Made by a program: the position numbers and the translations under genes. From contig JAFWSW010000230.1 of the NCBI GenBank assembly GCA_017519205.1, forward strand, positions 1-39,539: a stretch of DNA of 39,539 nt, written 5' to 3'. Source of the DNA: Clostridiales bacterium. GTDB lineage: Bacteria; Bacillota; Clostridia; Saccharofermentanales; Saccharofermentanaceae. Below the pieces are notes generated by a model, which made no database searches, was not told the origin of the DNA, and worked only from the letters and a program-made list of their open reading frames with translations. Of this stretch, positions 23,408-33,228 are shown in pieces (the stretch's first letter is position 1; every line of letters begins with the position of its first letter).

Positions 23408-24783
23408 CAGAGTTTCCTCCTCATTTTCGCAATAAAGAAACCGTCCATATCATCTTCATCCGGAAGAATCGTCATTTTACCTTCTCCGGCAGAGTTCACA
23501 AGTCTCGAGTTCTTTTTCAGTTCTTCCGGAAGAAGCTCGGCGAAAGAAACGCACTCGAATTCCGGGTGTCTTGAAAGGAAAGACTCGACCTGAAGTTCAT
23601 TTTCATTCGGATTGACCGTGCAGGTACTATATACCAGATATCCTCCATCACGGACACGCAGACAGCTGTTCTCCAGGATCTCCTTCTGCACCTCGACCAG
23701 ATCCTGCATCTTCTCGTATGTCATCGTCAGACGGATATCGGGTTTTCTGTGAAGAAGGCCCAGACCGCTGCACGGTACATCGCAGAGTACCAGATCATAC
23801 GATGGAAGTAGCTTCTCCTTTTCATCCTTCAGAAATGTCGCATCATAGTGCAGCGTCGAAATCGACGAAAGACCGAGTCGTTCCGCTGTTTCGTCGACCA
23901 TCTTCAATCTGACGTCACTGGCATCAAGGGCATCGATGTGCCCCTTCCCGTCCATAAGTTCAGCAAGATGGCAGGTCTTTCCGCCGGGTGCGCTGCAGGT
24001 ATCAAGAATATTCCAGGAAGGATCCGGATCACAGATCACACCTACAAGCATCGCCGACAGGCTCTGTACGGAGAATAATCCTTTCTGATAGCTCCTGGAC
24101 CCGGAAATATCCATGCGGTTTCCATCAAGGACAAGTGCTTTTGCATAGAGAGGATCACGGGAAACACTAAGCCCCTCCTGCTCGAGAATACTTATCAATT
24201 CATCTTCGTTCTTCACCAGGTGGTAATTGGGACGGAGATCGATCTTCGGAATCGAAAGATACGCCTCAAAGATCTTCTCTGCCTTCTCCCTGCCGTACCA
24301 CTTGATGAAACACCCCGCGATCTCACTTTTCAACGAGTAGCGGATATCGGCTTTCTTAGCCGGGATCTTATCAAGAGCTTCTTTTCCTTCTTTGGATAGT
24401 CTTCGGAGCACGGCATTGACCATCGTCTCCGCTCCGGATGGACATACTTCTCTGGCCAGATCTACGGTCGCGGACACCGCGGCATATTCCTTTACCCCAT
24501 ATGCAAAAAGCACCTGCCACGCACCCATGCGAAGGCATGTACGGACAGATGCATCAAGTTTACTCAGTTCTTTTCGGAGATAAGGAGCCAGCATCGCATC
24601 GATCGTATACATTCTCGTGATCGTGCCATAAACCATTGCCGTGACAAAGGAACGGTCCTGCTCAGACAGATTCGAGCCCGCCAGTTCCTGTTTCAGCACA
24701 AGGTTAGAGTAGCCCTGATTCTCCAGGACCTCCAGCAGACAGCGGTACGCTGCATTTCTGGCTTCGTCCGGATGTGAAGGCAT
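23407..24783 (-). CDS. rsmB: 16S rRNA m5C967 methyltransferase
   Basis: A 458-residue two-domain enzyme. The N-terminal NusB-like RNA-binding domain (about 1-140, with FVTAMVYGTITR and VNAVLRRL) precedes a Rossmann methyltransferase with LDTCSAPGGKTCHLAELM for SAM, LCDVPCSGLGLLHRKPDIR (catalytic Cys) and YSTCTVNPNENE (second Cys). Length is usual. The start overlaps the fmt stop by 1 nt (TAATG), and its stop overlaps rlmN. Confidence 0.96.
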   Translation of the reverse strand: MPSHPDEARNAAYRCLLEVLENQGYSNLVLKQELAGSNLSEQDRSFVTAMVYGTITRMYTIDAMLAPYLRKELSKLDASVRTCLRMGAWQVLFAYGVKEYAAVSATVDLAREVCPSGAETMVNAVLRRLSKEGKEALDKIPAKKADIRYSLKSEIAGCFIKWYGREKAEKIFEAYLSIPKIDLRPNYHLVKNEDELISILEQEGLSVSRDPLYAKALVLDGNRMDISGSRSYQKGLFSVQSLSAMLVGVICDPDPSWNILDTCSAPGGKTCHLAELMDGKGHIDALDASDVRLKMVDETAERLGLSSISTLHYDATFLKDEKEKLLPSYDLVLCDVPCSGLGLLHRKPDIRLTMTYEKMQDLVEVQKEILENSCLRVRDGGYLVYSTCTVNPNENELQVESFLSRHPEFECVSFAELLPEELKKNSRLVNSAGEGKMTILPDEDDMDGFFIAKMRRKL

Positions 24784-25745
24784 TACTCTTCATCCTCCAT
24801 TTTCGCGCCAACTTCAAAGTTATGCGCACAGTCAGCCGCCTTCATACGCTTTCCGGAAGCAGGCTGGATCTCAAGAAGCAGAAGCGGAGCATCCTGACAC
24901 ATAACCGCCAGTGTTCCCTTCTTACCGTAGATAACTGTTCCCGGAACCGGCTCTCCGTGCTGCTGACGGTAATTGGAGAGCAGAGTTTCATCTGTGGCCG
25001 GCATCGCATCGTAGATCTTCAGTTTGCCGCCCTTCCACATGGTGGAAGCACCCGGCCAGGAAGAAAGTGCACGAACCTGAGCGGCTATGGAGGAACATTT
25101 GCTGTTCCAGTTGATCTTCCCCTGCTCCTTCAGGATCGGCGGGGACATTGTTGCTTCATCTTCATTCTGGGGAACCGGCTTAACCGTTCCGTCAATATAT
25201 CCGGGAAGAGTACGGACCAGAAGATCCGCGCCAAGATCGGCCAGTTGAGCCATCAGTTCCGGCGTATGTACTCTCGGATCGATCGTGATCGATTCCTGTG
25301 TCAGGATATCTCCGGTATCCATACCGACATCCATCTTCATGATCGTAATACCGGTCTTCTCATCTTCATTTAAGATCGCCCACTGGACAGGAGCCGCGCC
25401 CCGATACTTCGGGAGCAGAGATCCGTGTACATTGACACATTCATATTTCGGAAGCTCGAGCATCTCCTTCGGAAGGATCTTTCCATATGCCGCCGTAATG
25501 ATCAGATCCGGCTCTACAGACTTGATCTTCTCAAGCGCTTCCGGTGTTCTGAGAGAATTCGGCTGATAGACCTCGATGCCTCTCTTCTCCGCCTCCACCT
25601 TCGCAGGCGGTGCAGTAAGGACCATCTTGCGTCCGACCGGTTTATCCGGCTGGGTCACTACAAGGACCACGTCATATTTCTCGTCACACAGACGTGAAAG
25701 CACTGTCGCCGCAAGTTCCGGCGTTCCCATAAAGACAATTCGCAT
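24783..25745 (-). CDS. fmt: Methionyl-tRNA formyltransferase
   Basis: A 320-residue enzyme that formylates initiator Met-tRNA from 10-formyl-THF. It begins MRIVFMGTPELAA. The folate-binding and catalytic region is NVHGSLLPKYRGAAPVQWAI with DVGMDTGDIL, and the C-terminal tRNA-binding OB domain follows (about 205-320). The start at 25745, just 1 nt after the def stop, is chosen over the upstream in-frame Met at 25766 because it gives the family N-terminus. The ribosome binding site is the GA-rich DNA encoding the acidic tail of def. Confidence 0.97.
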   Translation of the reverse strand: MRIVFMGTPELAATVLSRLCDEKYDVVLVVTQPDKPVGRKMVLTAPPAKVEAEKRGIEVYQPNSLRTPEALEKIKSVEPDLIITAAYGKILPKEMLELPKYECVNVHGSLLPKYRGAAPVQWAILNEDEKTGITIMKMDVGMDTGDILTQESITIDPRVHTPELMAQLADLGADLLVRTLPGYIDGTVKPVPQNEDEATMSPPILKEQGKINWNSKCSSIAAQVRALSSWPGASTMWKGGKLKIYDAMPATDETLLSNYRQQHGEPVPGTVIYGKKGTLAVMCQDAPLLLLEIQPASGKRMKAADCAHNFEVGAKMEDEE

Positions 25746-25746
25746 A

Positions 25747-26235
25747 TTACTCTTCTTCTTCTCCATCCTCGAGTTCTTCCTCGTCTACTTCAACGACCTT
25801 ATCGATGAAGAGGATACCATCCAGGTGATCATATTCATGGCAGATACAGATCGCGAGAAGCCCTGTCGCTTCCATATCGAACCACTCGCCGTGACGATCC
25901 TGTGCTCGTACACGGATACGTTCCGGACGCTCTACATAACCATTCTTACCCGGGCAGGAAAGACATCCTTCACAAAAGAGAGTATTTCCCTCACGCTCAT
26001 AGATCTCCGGATTAATGAACTCAAGTTTACCGGATTCTTCTCCTACATCGACCACAAAGATGCGGCGCAGGATACCGACCTGAACAGCGGCAATTCCGAT
26101 ACCACGGTTCTCAAAATACATTGTCTCCGCCATATCATCCAGAAGTGTGGCGAGTTTATCATCAAATTTTTCAACAGGACGGGACTTTTTCCGAAGGATC
26201 GGATCACCCTCCACTACGATCTCACGAAGTGCCAT
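25747..26235 (-). CDS. def: Peptide deformylase
   Basis: A 162-residue metalloprotease that removes the formyl group from nascent proteins. Motif I reads GIGIAAVQVG, where the family norm is GxGLAAPQVG. Motif II is EGCLSCP and motif III is HEYDHLDG, which supply the metal-binding Cys and two His plus the catalytic Glu. The Pro-to-Val change in motif I is uncommon and borders the S1' pocket. The protein ends in a short acidic tail (EEELEDGEEEE). GAGGAG lies about 8 nt before the ATG. Confidence 0.96.
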   Translation of the reverse strand: MALREIVVEGDPILRKKSRPVEKFDDKLATLLDDMAETMYFENRGIGIAAVQVGILRRIFVVDVGEESGKLEFINPEIYEREGNTLFCEGCLSCPGKNGYVERPERIRVRAQDRHGEWFDMEATGLLAICICHEYDHLDGILFIDKVVEVDEEELEDGEEEE

Positions 26236-26269
26236 GATTCTTTCTCCTCATGAATTATGATTATACATT

Positions 26270-28513
26270 TTACCACATCGCGTCGATATCCGTAGAGATA
26301 GAAATACCATAACCTGCATATGACTGCTGAAGCTTCGTAAAACCGTCAGATAAAAGCCCCTTATTCTTTGCGCGGACAACGATCTGATAACGGTATCTGT
26401 TCATAAGTCTGGGGATTCCCGCCGGACATGGGCCTAAAATCATCATGTCATCTCCGAGATTGGCCGCCATCTCACGAAGGGTTCCTGCAACCATATTCGC
26501 CTGCATAGCACAGGCATCCTCATTTTCATTTGTGATCATGATACCGCCGATCGCACGAAATGGCGGATAGGAGAGCTGTTCTCTGTATTTGATCTCACTT
26601 TCGAAGAAGCGTTCATAGTCCTGAGAAGCGGCAAAGGTATAAATCTCAGAATCCGGACAAAGTGTCTGGATAAAGACACGTCCCGGTACTTCTCCTCTTC
26701 CAGCTCTTCCGCTGATCTGCGCCAGAAGCTGAAAGGCGCGTTCCCTTGCACGGTAATCACTCTGCCACAGCACACTGTCCGCTCCGAGGATGCCTACGAC
26801 GGAAACTTTCGGAAAATCATGTCCCTTTGCAATCATCTGTGTACCGACAAGGATGTCTGCTTCGTGATCTCTAAAAGCCGAAAGGATCTTCTCATGAGCA
26901 CCACGATACGAAGTCGTATCCTGATCCATACGAAGGATCTTCGCCCCCGGGAAATCCTGACCCGCCCAGTCTTCGAGCTTCTGTACCCCATCTCCTCTGA
27001 TGGAAAGATACTCACTCGAGCAGTAAGGACAGGAATCCGGCTTCGGAATGACCTTACCGCAGTAATGGCAGATCAGAAGTTTATGTCTCCCCATCGTCTT
27101 CGTATGAAGAGTCATCGGGACATCACACTCCGGGCATCGGATCATCGAGCGGCAGGATGTACAGTATACATTCTGCGAAAAACCTCTTCTGTTAAGAAGA
27201 AGCATGACCTGCTCACCTTTTGAAAGAGCTTCCTTCATTGCTGAATAGAGTTTTCTGCTGAACATCGAACGGTTATTTTCTTCGAGTTCTCTCTGCATAT
27301 CCACGATCTCGACCTGCGGAAGGACTGCTCCGCTCACGGCACGGTTCTTAAGAGTCAGCATCGTGGTATAGCCGAGTTTAGCGGCATAGAAAGTCTCGAC
27401 AGACGGAGTCGCCGAACCGAGAAGAAGCTTGATACCTGCTTTTCTTGCGCGGTATCTCGCCACATCACGCGCGGAATAACGAAGAAGTGTATCCGCTTTA
27501 TATGAGGAATCATGCTCTTCATCCAGAATAATGAGTTTCAGATTCTGAATCGGCGCGAAAACCGCTGATCTTGCGCCGACAACGATATTGACCTCACCCT
27601 TCTGGATCATCTTCCACGAATCATATCTTTCCTTAGCCGTCATACGGCTGTGAAGTACTGCGATCCTTGTGGGAAAATGTGCACGAATACGGGCCACCGT
27701 CTGCGGGGTCAGTGAAATCTCAGGAACAAGATAGAGTACACTTCCCCCCTCGCTTAAGATCTTCTCGGTTATGCGAAGATATACTTCGGTCTTGCCGGAT
27801 CCGGTCACGCCGAAAAGAAGGAACTCTTTTTTTCCTTCCGTGGATAATACGGTATCGACTGCCGTCTGCTGCTCGGGATTCAGGTCGATCTCCGACTTCT
27901 TCACCTCCGGAAGTTCCTCTTCCGTCTGCGTTTTCTTCTGGAGTTCTTCCGCAGAGAACTTGACCGAGCGTATCTTTACCAGCCCGTTTTTGGCAAGCGT
28001 ATCTATTGGAGATCTGCTGATCGATAATTCCTGCATCAGGTCAGCAAGTGTCATCTCCTCCACTTCCAGGAGCCACTCCAGCGCACGGATCTGCTGGATA
28101 GATCCCACGGCCTCACTCTCCAGTGCTTCCCTGGCTTTTTCAGGAGATTCGATGGATACCACCAGCTGGGATCTTCCGGAGCGTTTCGTCACAAGCGCCG
28201 GCACCATCTGGTGCATAGCAGACCCGTATGTACAGGAATAACGCTTTACCACAAACTGAAGAAGATCGAGCTGTTCCGTGTTTAATACCGGTTCTTCTTC
28301 GACAAGCGATTCAATAGTCTTCAGCGTATACTTCGACTCCGACGTCTCTTTCAACTTGAGTACCAGAGCTACTTCCGCCCGGTTTCCCTTTCCGAAAAGC
28401 ACCCGCACGTACTGTCCCGGACAGATCCTGGACGATAGGTCTTCCGGTACCATGTAGTCGTAGATCTTATTCGTCTGCCATACACAGTCTCGAAGTACAA
28501 CTTCGGCAATCAT
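26270..28513 (-). CDS. priA: Primosomal replication restart helicase
   Basis: A 747-residue superfamily 2 helicase that restarts stalled replication forks. The order is: N-terminal DNA-binding domain (YDYMVPEDL...PGQYVRVLFGKGNRAEVAL), winged helix, Walker A GVTGSGKTEVYLR, DEEHDSSYK, GSATPSVET, the zinc-binding insert with paired cysteines (CTSCRSMIRCPECD ... CHYCGK ... CPYCSS), then ILVGTQMIAKGHDFP and QISGRAGRGE. It is slightly shorter than Bacillus PriA. The start has AAAGGAG 6 nt upstream, and it lies 38 nt after polC. Confidence 0.97.
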   Translation of the reverse strand: MIAEVVLRDCVWQTNKIYDYMVPEDLSSRICPGQYVRVLFGKGNRAEVALVLKLKETSESKYTLKTIESLVEEEPVLNTEQLDLLQFVVKRYSCTYGSAMHQMVPALVTKRSGRSQLVVSIESPEKAREALESEAVGSIQQIRALEWLLEVEEMTLADLMQELSISRSPIDTLAKNGLVKIRSVKFSAEELQKKTQTEEELPEVKKSEIDLNPEQQTAVDTVLSTEGKKEFLLFGVTGSGKTEVYLRITEKILSEGGSVLYLVPEISLTPQTVARIRAHFPTRIAVLHSRMTAKERYDSWKMIQKGEVNIVVGARSAVFAPIQNLKLIILDEEHDSSYKADTLLRYSARDVARYRARKAGIKLLLGSATPSVETFYAAKLGYTTMLTLKNRAVSGAVLPQVEIVDMQRELEENNRSMFSRKLYSAMKEALSKGEQVMLLLNRRGFSQNVYCTSCRSMIRCPECDVPMTLHTKTMGRHKLLICHYCGKVIPKPDSCPYCSSEYLSIRGDGVQKLEDWAGQDFPGAKILRMDQDTTSYRGAHEKILSAFRDHEADILVGTQMIAKGHDFPKVSVVGILGADSVLWQSDYRARERAFQLLAQISGRAGRGEVPGRVFIQTLCPDSEIYTFAASQDYERFFESEIKYREQLSYPPFRAIGGIMITNENEDACAMQANMVAGTLREMAANLGDDMMILGPCPAGIPRLMNRYRYQIVVRAKNKGLLSDGFTKLQQSYAGYGISISTDIDAMW

Positions 28514-28551
28514 GCGGTCTCCTTTCGCTTGAGGGCTAAATCATTGTTCTG

Positions 28552-31500
28552 TTATAAAAGATCGAACAGATCCATCTGTCTGGATCTCGGAAGCTGACTG
28601 ATCAGCCCCTCCTCTTCCAGTTTCTGCATCGCAGAAGGTCCTAAGTGGGCTCTTGTAGCCAGATCATCCTGCGTGGTAAACGGACGCTCGTTTCTTGCCG
28701 CTACGATCGCCTCACCCATAGATGTACTGATCGAACTGATTACATTGAACGGCGGAAGGATCTTGCCTTTCTCCACCTTAATGAACTTAACCGCATCCGA
28801 CTTATTCAGATCATAAGGAACAAACGAGATTCCTCTAAGATACATCTCCTCAACAAGTTCACACAGATAGTAAAGCGATTTTTCATTTGGCTTACGTCTC
28901 TGAAGACCGTTATCCAGCTCCAGTCTCTTGGCCGTTACATATTCGATACCCTTACACAGAAGATCACCGTCGAACTCGTCAGCACGGATCGTAAAGAACG
29001 CGCAGTAATACTCCTCCGGATAGTTGACCTTAAACCATGCGATACGAAGTGCCGAGATCGCGTATGCCGCAGCATGCGCCTTCGGGAACATGTACTTGAT
29101 CTTATTACAGGATTCGATATACCAGTCCGGTACCCCTTTCTCCTGCATATGCTGTTTAAAATCGGGCCATCTGGGCTCTTTTCCCTTAGCTACCTTACCT
29201 TTTCTGACGGCCTCCATGATATCGAATGCTTCTTTATTCGGAAGGCCCCAGTAGATCAGGCGGGTCATGATGGAGTCACGGCATCCGATAACGGTCTCAA
29301 GTGTACATGTGCCGTTTCGGATCAGATCCTGGGCGTTACCGTTCCATACGTCCGTACCATGGGAAAGACCCATCAGCTGGACAAGGTCATAGAAGCGGGA
29401 CGGCTGCGTCTCCTTGATCATCTCACGCGCCATCTTGGTTCCGAGTTCCGGAAGACCGAGCGTCGCGGCACCGGCCGGAGATGTGCCGTCCGGGATACCG
29501 AGAGCTTCTGTGGAAGTAAAAAGTGACATGACCTTCGGATCCGGGATCGGGATCTTCTGGACATCAACACCGGTCAGGTCTGTAAGCATACGGATCATGG
29601 TCGGATCATCGTGTCCCAGAATATCGAGTTTTAAGATCGTATCATGGAGCGCATTAAAGTCATAATGCGTCGTGATGATTCCGCAGTCGAGCTTATTGGC
29701 AGGATGCTGTACCGGCGTAAACTCGTAGATATCCATTTCCTTCGGAAGTACTACGATACCGCCCGGATGCTGTCCTGTTGTTCTCTTGACACCGATCAGT
29801 CCGGAAGCGCGGCGGTTCAGTTCTGCGTCCGTTACCGTCTCACCCTTTGCATCGCATATATTCTTCACGAGTGCGATCGCGTTCTTATCCGCAAAACATC
29901 CGATCGTACCAGCGCGGAAAGTATGGTGCTTTCCGAAAAGTTCTTCAACATATTTATGAGCACGAGGCTGGTATTCGCCTGAGAAGTTCAGGTCGATATC
30001 CGGCTGTTTATCTCCGTAGAATCCGAGGAAAGTCTCAAACGGGATATCCTGTCCGTCAGAAAGCATCATCGTGCCGCACTTCGGACAAGGCTCTATCGGA
30101 AGGTCATAACCCGAGCCGTAAGCACCTGTCAGGTCAAACTCGGAATAATTACACTTCGGGCATCTTCTGTGAGGCGGCAAAGGATTAACTTCCGATATAC
30201 CGGACAGAGTCGCAACCAGCGAAGATCCTACAGATCCTCTCGAGCCGACGACATAACCGTCAGAATTCGATTTACCGACGAGCTTATACGCAATATAGTA
30301 CATGATAGAGTATCCGTTGCCGATGATACTGTTCAGTTCCTTATCCACACGCTGCTGGACGATCTCCGGGATCTGTCCTTCATGCTCATACATCTTCTTC
30401 ATCGTATCGTTTACGATATTACGAAGGTCATCCGGTGCGGACAGAATGACCGGCGGATATGTACCGTCCGGGAACGGCTTGATATCATCCCGGATAAGAT
30501 CCGCGATCCCCTTTGGTGCATCGATAACGACTTCCTTACAGCGCTTTTCACCTAGATAAGAGAATTCTTCGAGCATCTCATCCGTCGTTCTGAAATAAAG
30601 ATCGCTCTGAAGCTCTGCGTCCTTAAAGCCCATATCCATGAGCATGTACTTTCTGTACTCGCCGTCTTTCTTTTCCAGGAAGTGCGCGTCTGTCGTCGCG
30701 CAGCACGGTTTTCCCACACGCTCTGCCATCGTGGCGATGATCTTGTTGATATTGATCAGATCTTCTCTGCTTCGGAGACCGGAATCTTCTTCACGAAGAT
30801 AGAACTCGTTATTGCAGATCGGCTGGATCTCGAAGTAATCATAAAGCCGGATCATACGGTTAAACTTCGAATCGCAGCTTAACGCCTCAAGAGTCTTGTC
30901 CATATTATTGCCGTTGGCCACATATGCCTGATGCACGGCACGGAAGATCTGGCCTCTTTCACAGGCGCCTCCAACGATCACACCGGCTCCGAGATAGCGG
31001 ACTTCCGACTTTGGAATACGCGGACGCATGCAGAAATACTCTGTATGACCTTCGGATACCATACGGTACACGTTATAAAGGCCCAGTGTATCTCTCACGA
31101 GGAAGATGATGTGATAAGAAGGTGTCTTTCTCTTCGTGACCTCAGAGGCAGGAAGCATGCCGACATGCTCGTTCATCTGCTTACATGAGGTAAATCCGAA
31201 ATCCTTGATGCATCGAAGAAGGATCTGAGCCGAAGCTCTACAGTCGCCCATTGCTCTGTGCTCGGATTCATTGACGATTCCCAAGAAAGCACAGGCATCC
31301 TTCAGGTTGTGCTTCTCCATCTCCGGATAGAGGAACGTGACCGCCGAAACGGTATCGATCTCCGGCTGATAGAACTTCACGCGGTAAGGATGGTGTTTAT
31401 CTTCATCAAGCTGCTCAATATCGATCTGGAAACCCGCTTCTCTTATAAATCCCATATCAAAGAAGATGTTATGTCCCACGATGACATCTTCCTTTTTCAT

Positions 31501-33186
31501 GAATTCAGCAAGCTTTGTGACCGCTTCAAAAGGAGTCGGCGCACCTTGGATCATCTCCTCGGTAATACCGGTAAGTTCTTTCGCCTTATCGGAGATCGGA
31601 ATACCCGGATCGACCATTGTAGTAAATACACCGGTCTCCTTATACTCTCCGTCCTCCTGCTTTTCATAGCGGATAGCGGCGATCTCCAAAAGACCTTCTT
31701 TCGTGCAGTCCAGACCTGTCGTCTCCACATCGAGCGCGACAAATGAATCGAGGGAAACATCTTCGTCCTTGATGTGGTATGCGATACAGTTTCCGTCATC
31801 GACAAGATAGCCTTCCATACCGAAGATCAGCTTAAATCCGGGAACATCGCCCTTTTTCTTACAATCCTTATATGCCGCATAGGCATCATTAAAGCCCTGA
31901 ACGACACCGTGGTCAGTGATCGCACAAGCCGGATGACCCATACGGTATGCGGTCTTGATCAGATCCTTCGGTTCAATTACAGCGTCTTTCTCGCTCATCT
32001 TCGTATGGGCGTGAAGCTCGACACGTTTTTCCTCAGCGGTATCCTTTCTCTTCTTCGGTGGTTCCGCGACATAGAAACCCTTGACGGTCGCGTTGATCTG
32101 ACCATCAAACTTACTGTAGCCGATCGTTGCACTGACACCGACATATCCGCCTTTTCCATACTTGTCATTCAGAAGGTCCGCATCTTTCGGCGACGGGAAA
32201 AGCACACAGTCTACGGCATAGGTGTCATCGGCAAGGAAGAACTTATAAAGGATCATGTTCTTGTTCTTACCTACCAGACGCTGTGACTCGGTATCCACCT
32301 TGATCTCACCTTCCATACGAATGATCGTATCCGAAGTAATTACGTTACTTCCGGCCTTGGCGATGGCATCCTTGATCTTATACTTCTTGGCGGACATATC
32401 GTTAAATCCCCATATGACCTCGCCTTTATCCGAAGTATCTTCGAATTTCTGTCCTCTCTGGAAATTCGTCTTCTTATCTTTCTTGATATGCTGCTTCTCA
32501 ACAAGCGACTTATACTCCCAGGAGTTCTTGTTCATGTCAGCTGGAACTTCCTTGGGATTCTTGTCTTTAGAAGCGGTGGAATCTTTCTTTACTTCCGAAA
32601 CATGTTCCGATCCGGATACTGCTTCACTTACCGCCTTTACCGCACTCTTATTCGCACGCTCACGCATACGGTTCAGGAAATAATCCGGGTCCATTTCCGC
32701 TGATGTTGCCGGCGGATTATAATCGAACTTGAGATTCCATTTTGTCTGAAGATAAGTAGAAGTAAATTCGTTTACAAAAGCACCTATCTCCATCTTTACA
32801 TCATCTGTGAGAGATGTCTGCAAAACGATCCGGACTGCGTTATCCTCAAAGACGATCTCGTCAATAAGGGCACCCCAGGCCGTCTTGGTCGTAAGTATCC
32901 AATGGATCCACTCAAGAACAGCAGGAAGGGACTTCATTCCATATTCAGATTGCATATTCGTAATGTAGATACGGACATGAGAAAGATGCAGGACCGCACG
33001 AAGATACTGTTCCATGGCCTTAAGCGCACGTTTGGAACGTATCTCTCCCGTAAGCTCGATGCGGAGTTCCATTCCTTCAAAACGTTCGTCTATCCGGATC
33101 TCCTGCACTTCGCTTGGTATAGCGGAAGCAATCTTCGCCAGATCATCATCCAGCGAAGCCTGCACGGCAAACTCATATAACGTCAT
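28552..33186 (-). CDS. polC: DNA polymerase III alpha subunit, PolC type
   Basis: The 1544-residue main replicase of low-GC Gram-positives. Visible in order: an N-terminal domain (1-170), a Lys/Ser-rich linker (about 185-250), an OB domain (about 265-380), a PHP domain (VELHAHTKMSEKDAVI, CAITDHG) split by a DnaQ-like 3'-5' exonuclease (VALDVETTGLD, GHNIFFDMGF, HRAMGDC), a zinc module (CPKCNYSE...CPKCG), the polymerase catalytic PDIDLNFSGEYQ, TGQHPGGIVVLP and KLDILGHDDPTM, and a helix-hairpin-helix C-terminus. Length is about 100 residues more than Bacillus PolC. The start is preceded by a two-codon ORF (ATGAAATGA). Confidence 0.98.
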   Translation of the reverse strand: MTLYEFAVQASLDDDLAKIASAIPSEVQEIRIDERFEGMELRIELTGEIRSKRALKAMEQYLRAVLHLSHVRIYITNMQSEYGMKSLPAVLEWIHWILTTKTAWGALIDEIVFEDNAVRIVLQTSLTDDVKMEIGAFVNEFTSTYLQTKWNLKFDYNPPATSAEMDPDYFLNRMRERANKSAVKAVSEAVSGSEHVSEVKKDSTASKDKNPKEVPADMNKNSWEYKSLVEKQHIKKDKKTNFQRGQKFEDTSDKGEVIWGFNDMSAKKYKIKDAIAKAGSNVITSDTIIRMEGEIKVDTESQRLVGKNKNMILYKFFLADDTYAVDCVLFPSPKDADLLNDKYGKGGYVGVSATIGYSKFDGQINATVKGFYVAEPPKKRKDTAEEKRVELHAHTKMSEKDAVIEPKDLIKTAYRMGHPACAITDHGVVQGFNDAYAAYKDCKKKGDVPGFKLIFGMEGYLVDDGNCIAYHIKDEDVSLDSFVALDVETTGLDCTKEGLLEIAAIRYEKQEDGEYKETGVFTTMVDPGIPISDKAKELTGITEEMIQGAPTPFEAVTKLAEFMKKEDVIVGHNIFFDMGFIREAGFQIDIEQLDEDKHHPYRVKFYQPEIDTVSAVTFLYPEMEKHNLKDACAFLGIVNESEHRAMGDCRASAQILLRCIKDFGFTSCKQMNEHVGMLPASEVTKRKTPSYHIIFLVRDTLGLYNVYRMVSEGHTEYFCMRPRIPKSEVRYLGAGVIVGGACERGQIFRAVHQAYVANGNNMDKTLEALSCDSKFNRMIRLYDYFEIQPICNNEFYLREEDSGLRSREDLININKIIATMAERVGKPCCATTDAHFLEKKDGEYRKYMLMDMGFKDAELQSDLYFRTTDEMLEEFSYLGEKRCKEVVIDAPKGIADLIRDDIKPFPDGTYPPVILSAPDDLRNIVNDTMKKMYEHEGQIPEIVQQRVDKELNSIIGNGYSIMYYIAYKLVGKSNSDGYVVGSRGSVGSSLVATLSGISEVNPLPPHRRCPKCNYSEFDLTGAYGSGYDLPIEPCPKCGTMMLSDGQDIPFETFLGFYGDKQPDIDLNFSGEYQPRAHKYVEELFGKHHTFRAGTIGCFADKNAIALVKNICDAKGETVTDAELNRRASGLIGVKRTTGQHPGGIVVLPKEMDIYEFTPVQHPANKLDCGIITTHYDFNALHDTILKLDILGHDDPTMIRMLTDLTGVDVQKIPIPDPKVMSLFTSTEALGIPDGTSPAGAATLGLPELGTKMAREMIKETQPSRFYDLVQLMGLSHGTDVWNGNAQDLIRNGTCTLETVIGCRDSIMTRLIYWGLPNKEAFDIMEAVRKGKVAKGKEPRWPDFKQHMQEKGVPDWYIESCNKIKYMFPKAHAAAYAISALRIAWFKVNYPEEYYCAFFTIRADEFDGDLLCKGIEYVTAKRLELDNGLQRRKPNEKSLYYLCELVEEMYLRGISFVPYDLNKSDAVKFIKVEKGKILPPFNVISSISTSMGEAIVAARNERPFTTQDDLATRAHLGPSAMQKLEEEGLISQLPRSRQMDLFDLL

Positions 33187-33205
33187 TTCATCGTATCCTT
33201 CCGAA

Positions 33206-33221
33206 GACCGGAGATCCGGTC
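33206..33221. other. Short hairpin upstream of polC
   Basis: GACCGG (33206-33211) and CCGGTC (33216-33221) form a 6-bp stem with a 4-nt loop in the 42-nt ispG-polC gap. No T-run follows on either strand, so it is not a terminator. It could affect mRNA processing or polC initiation. Confidence 0.5.
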
Positions 33222-33228
33222 ATACTCT

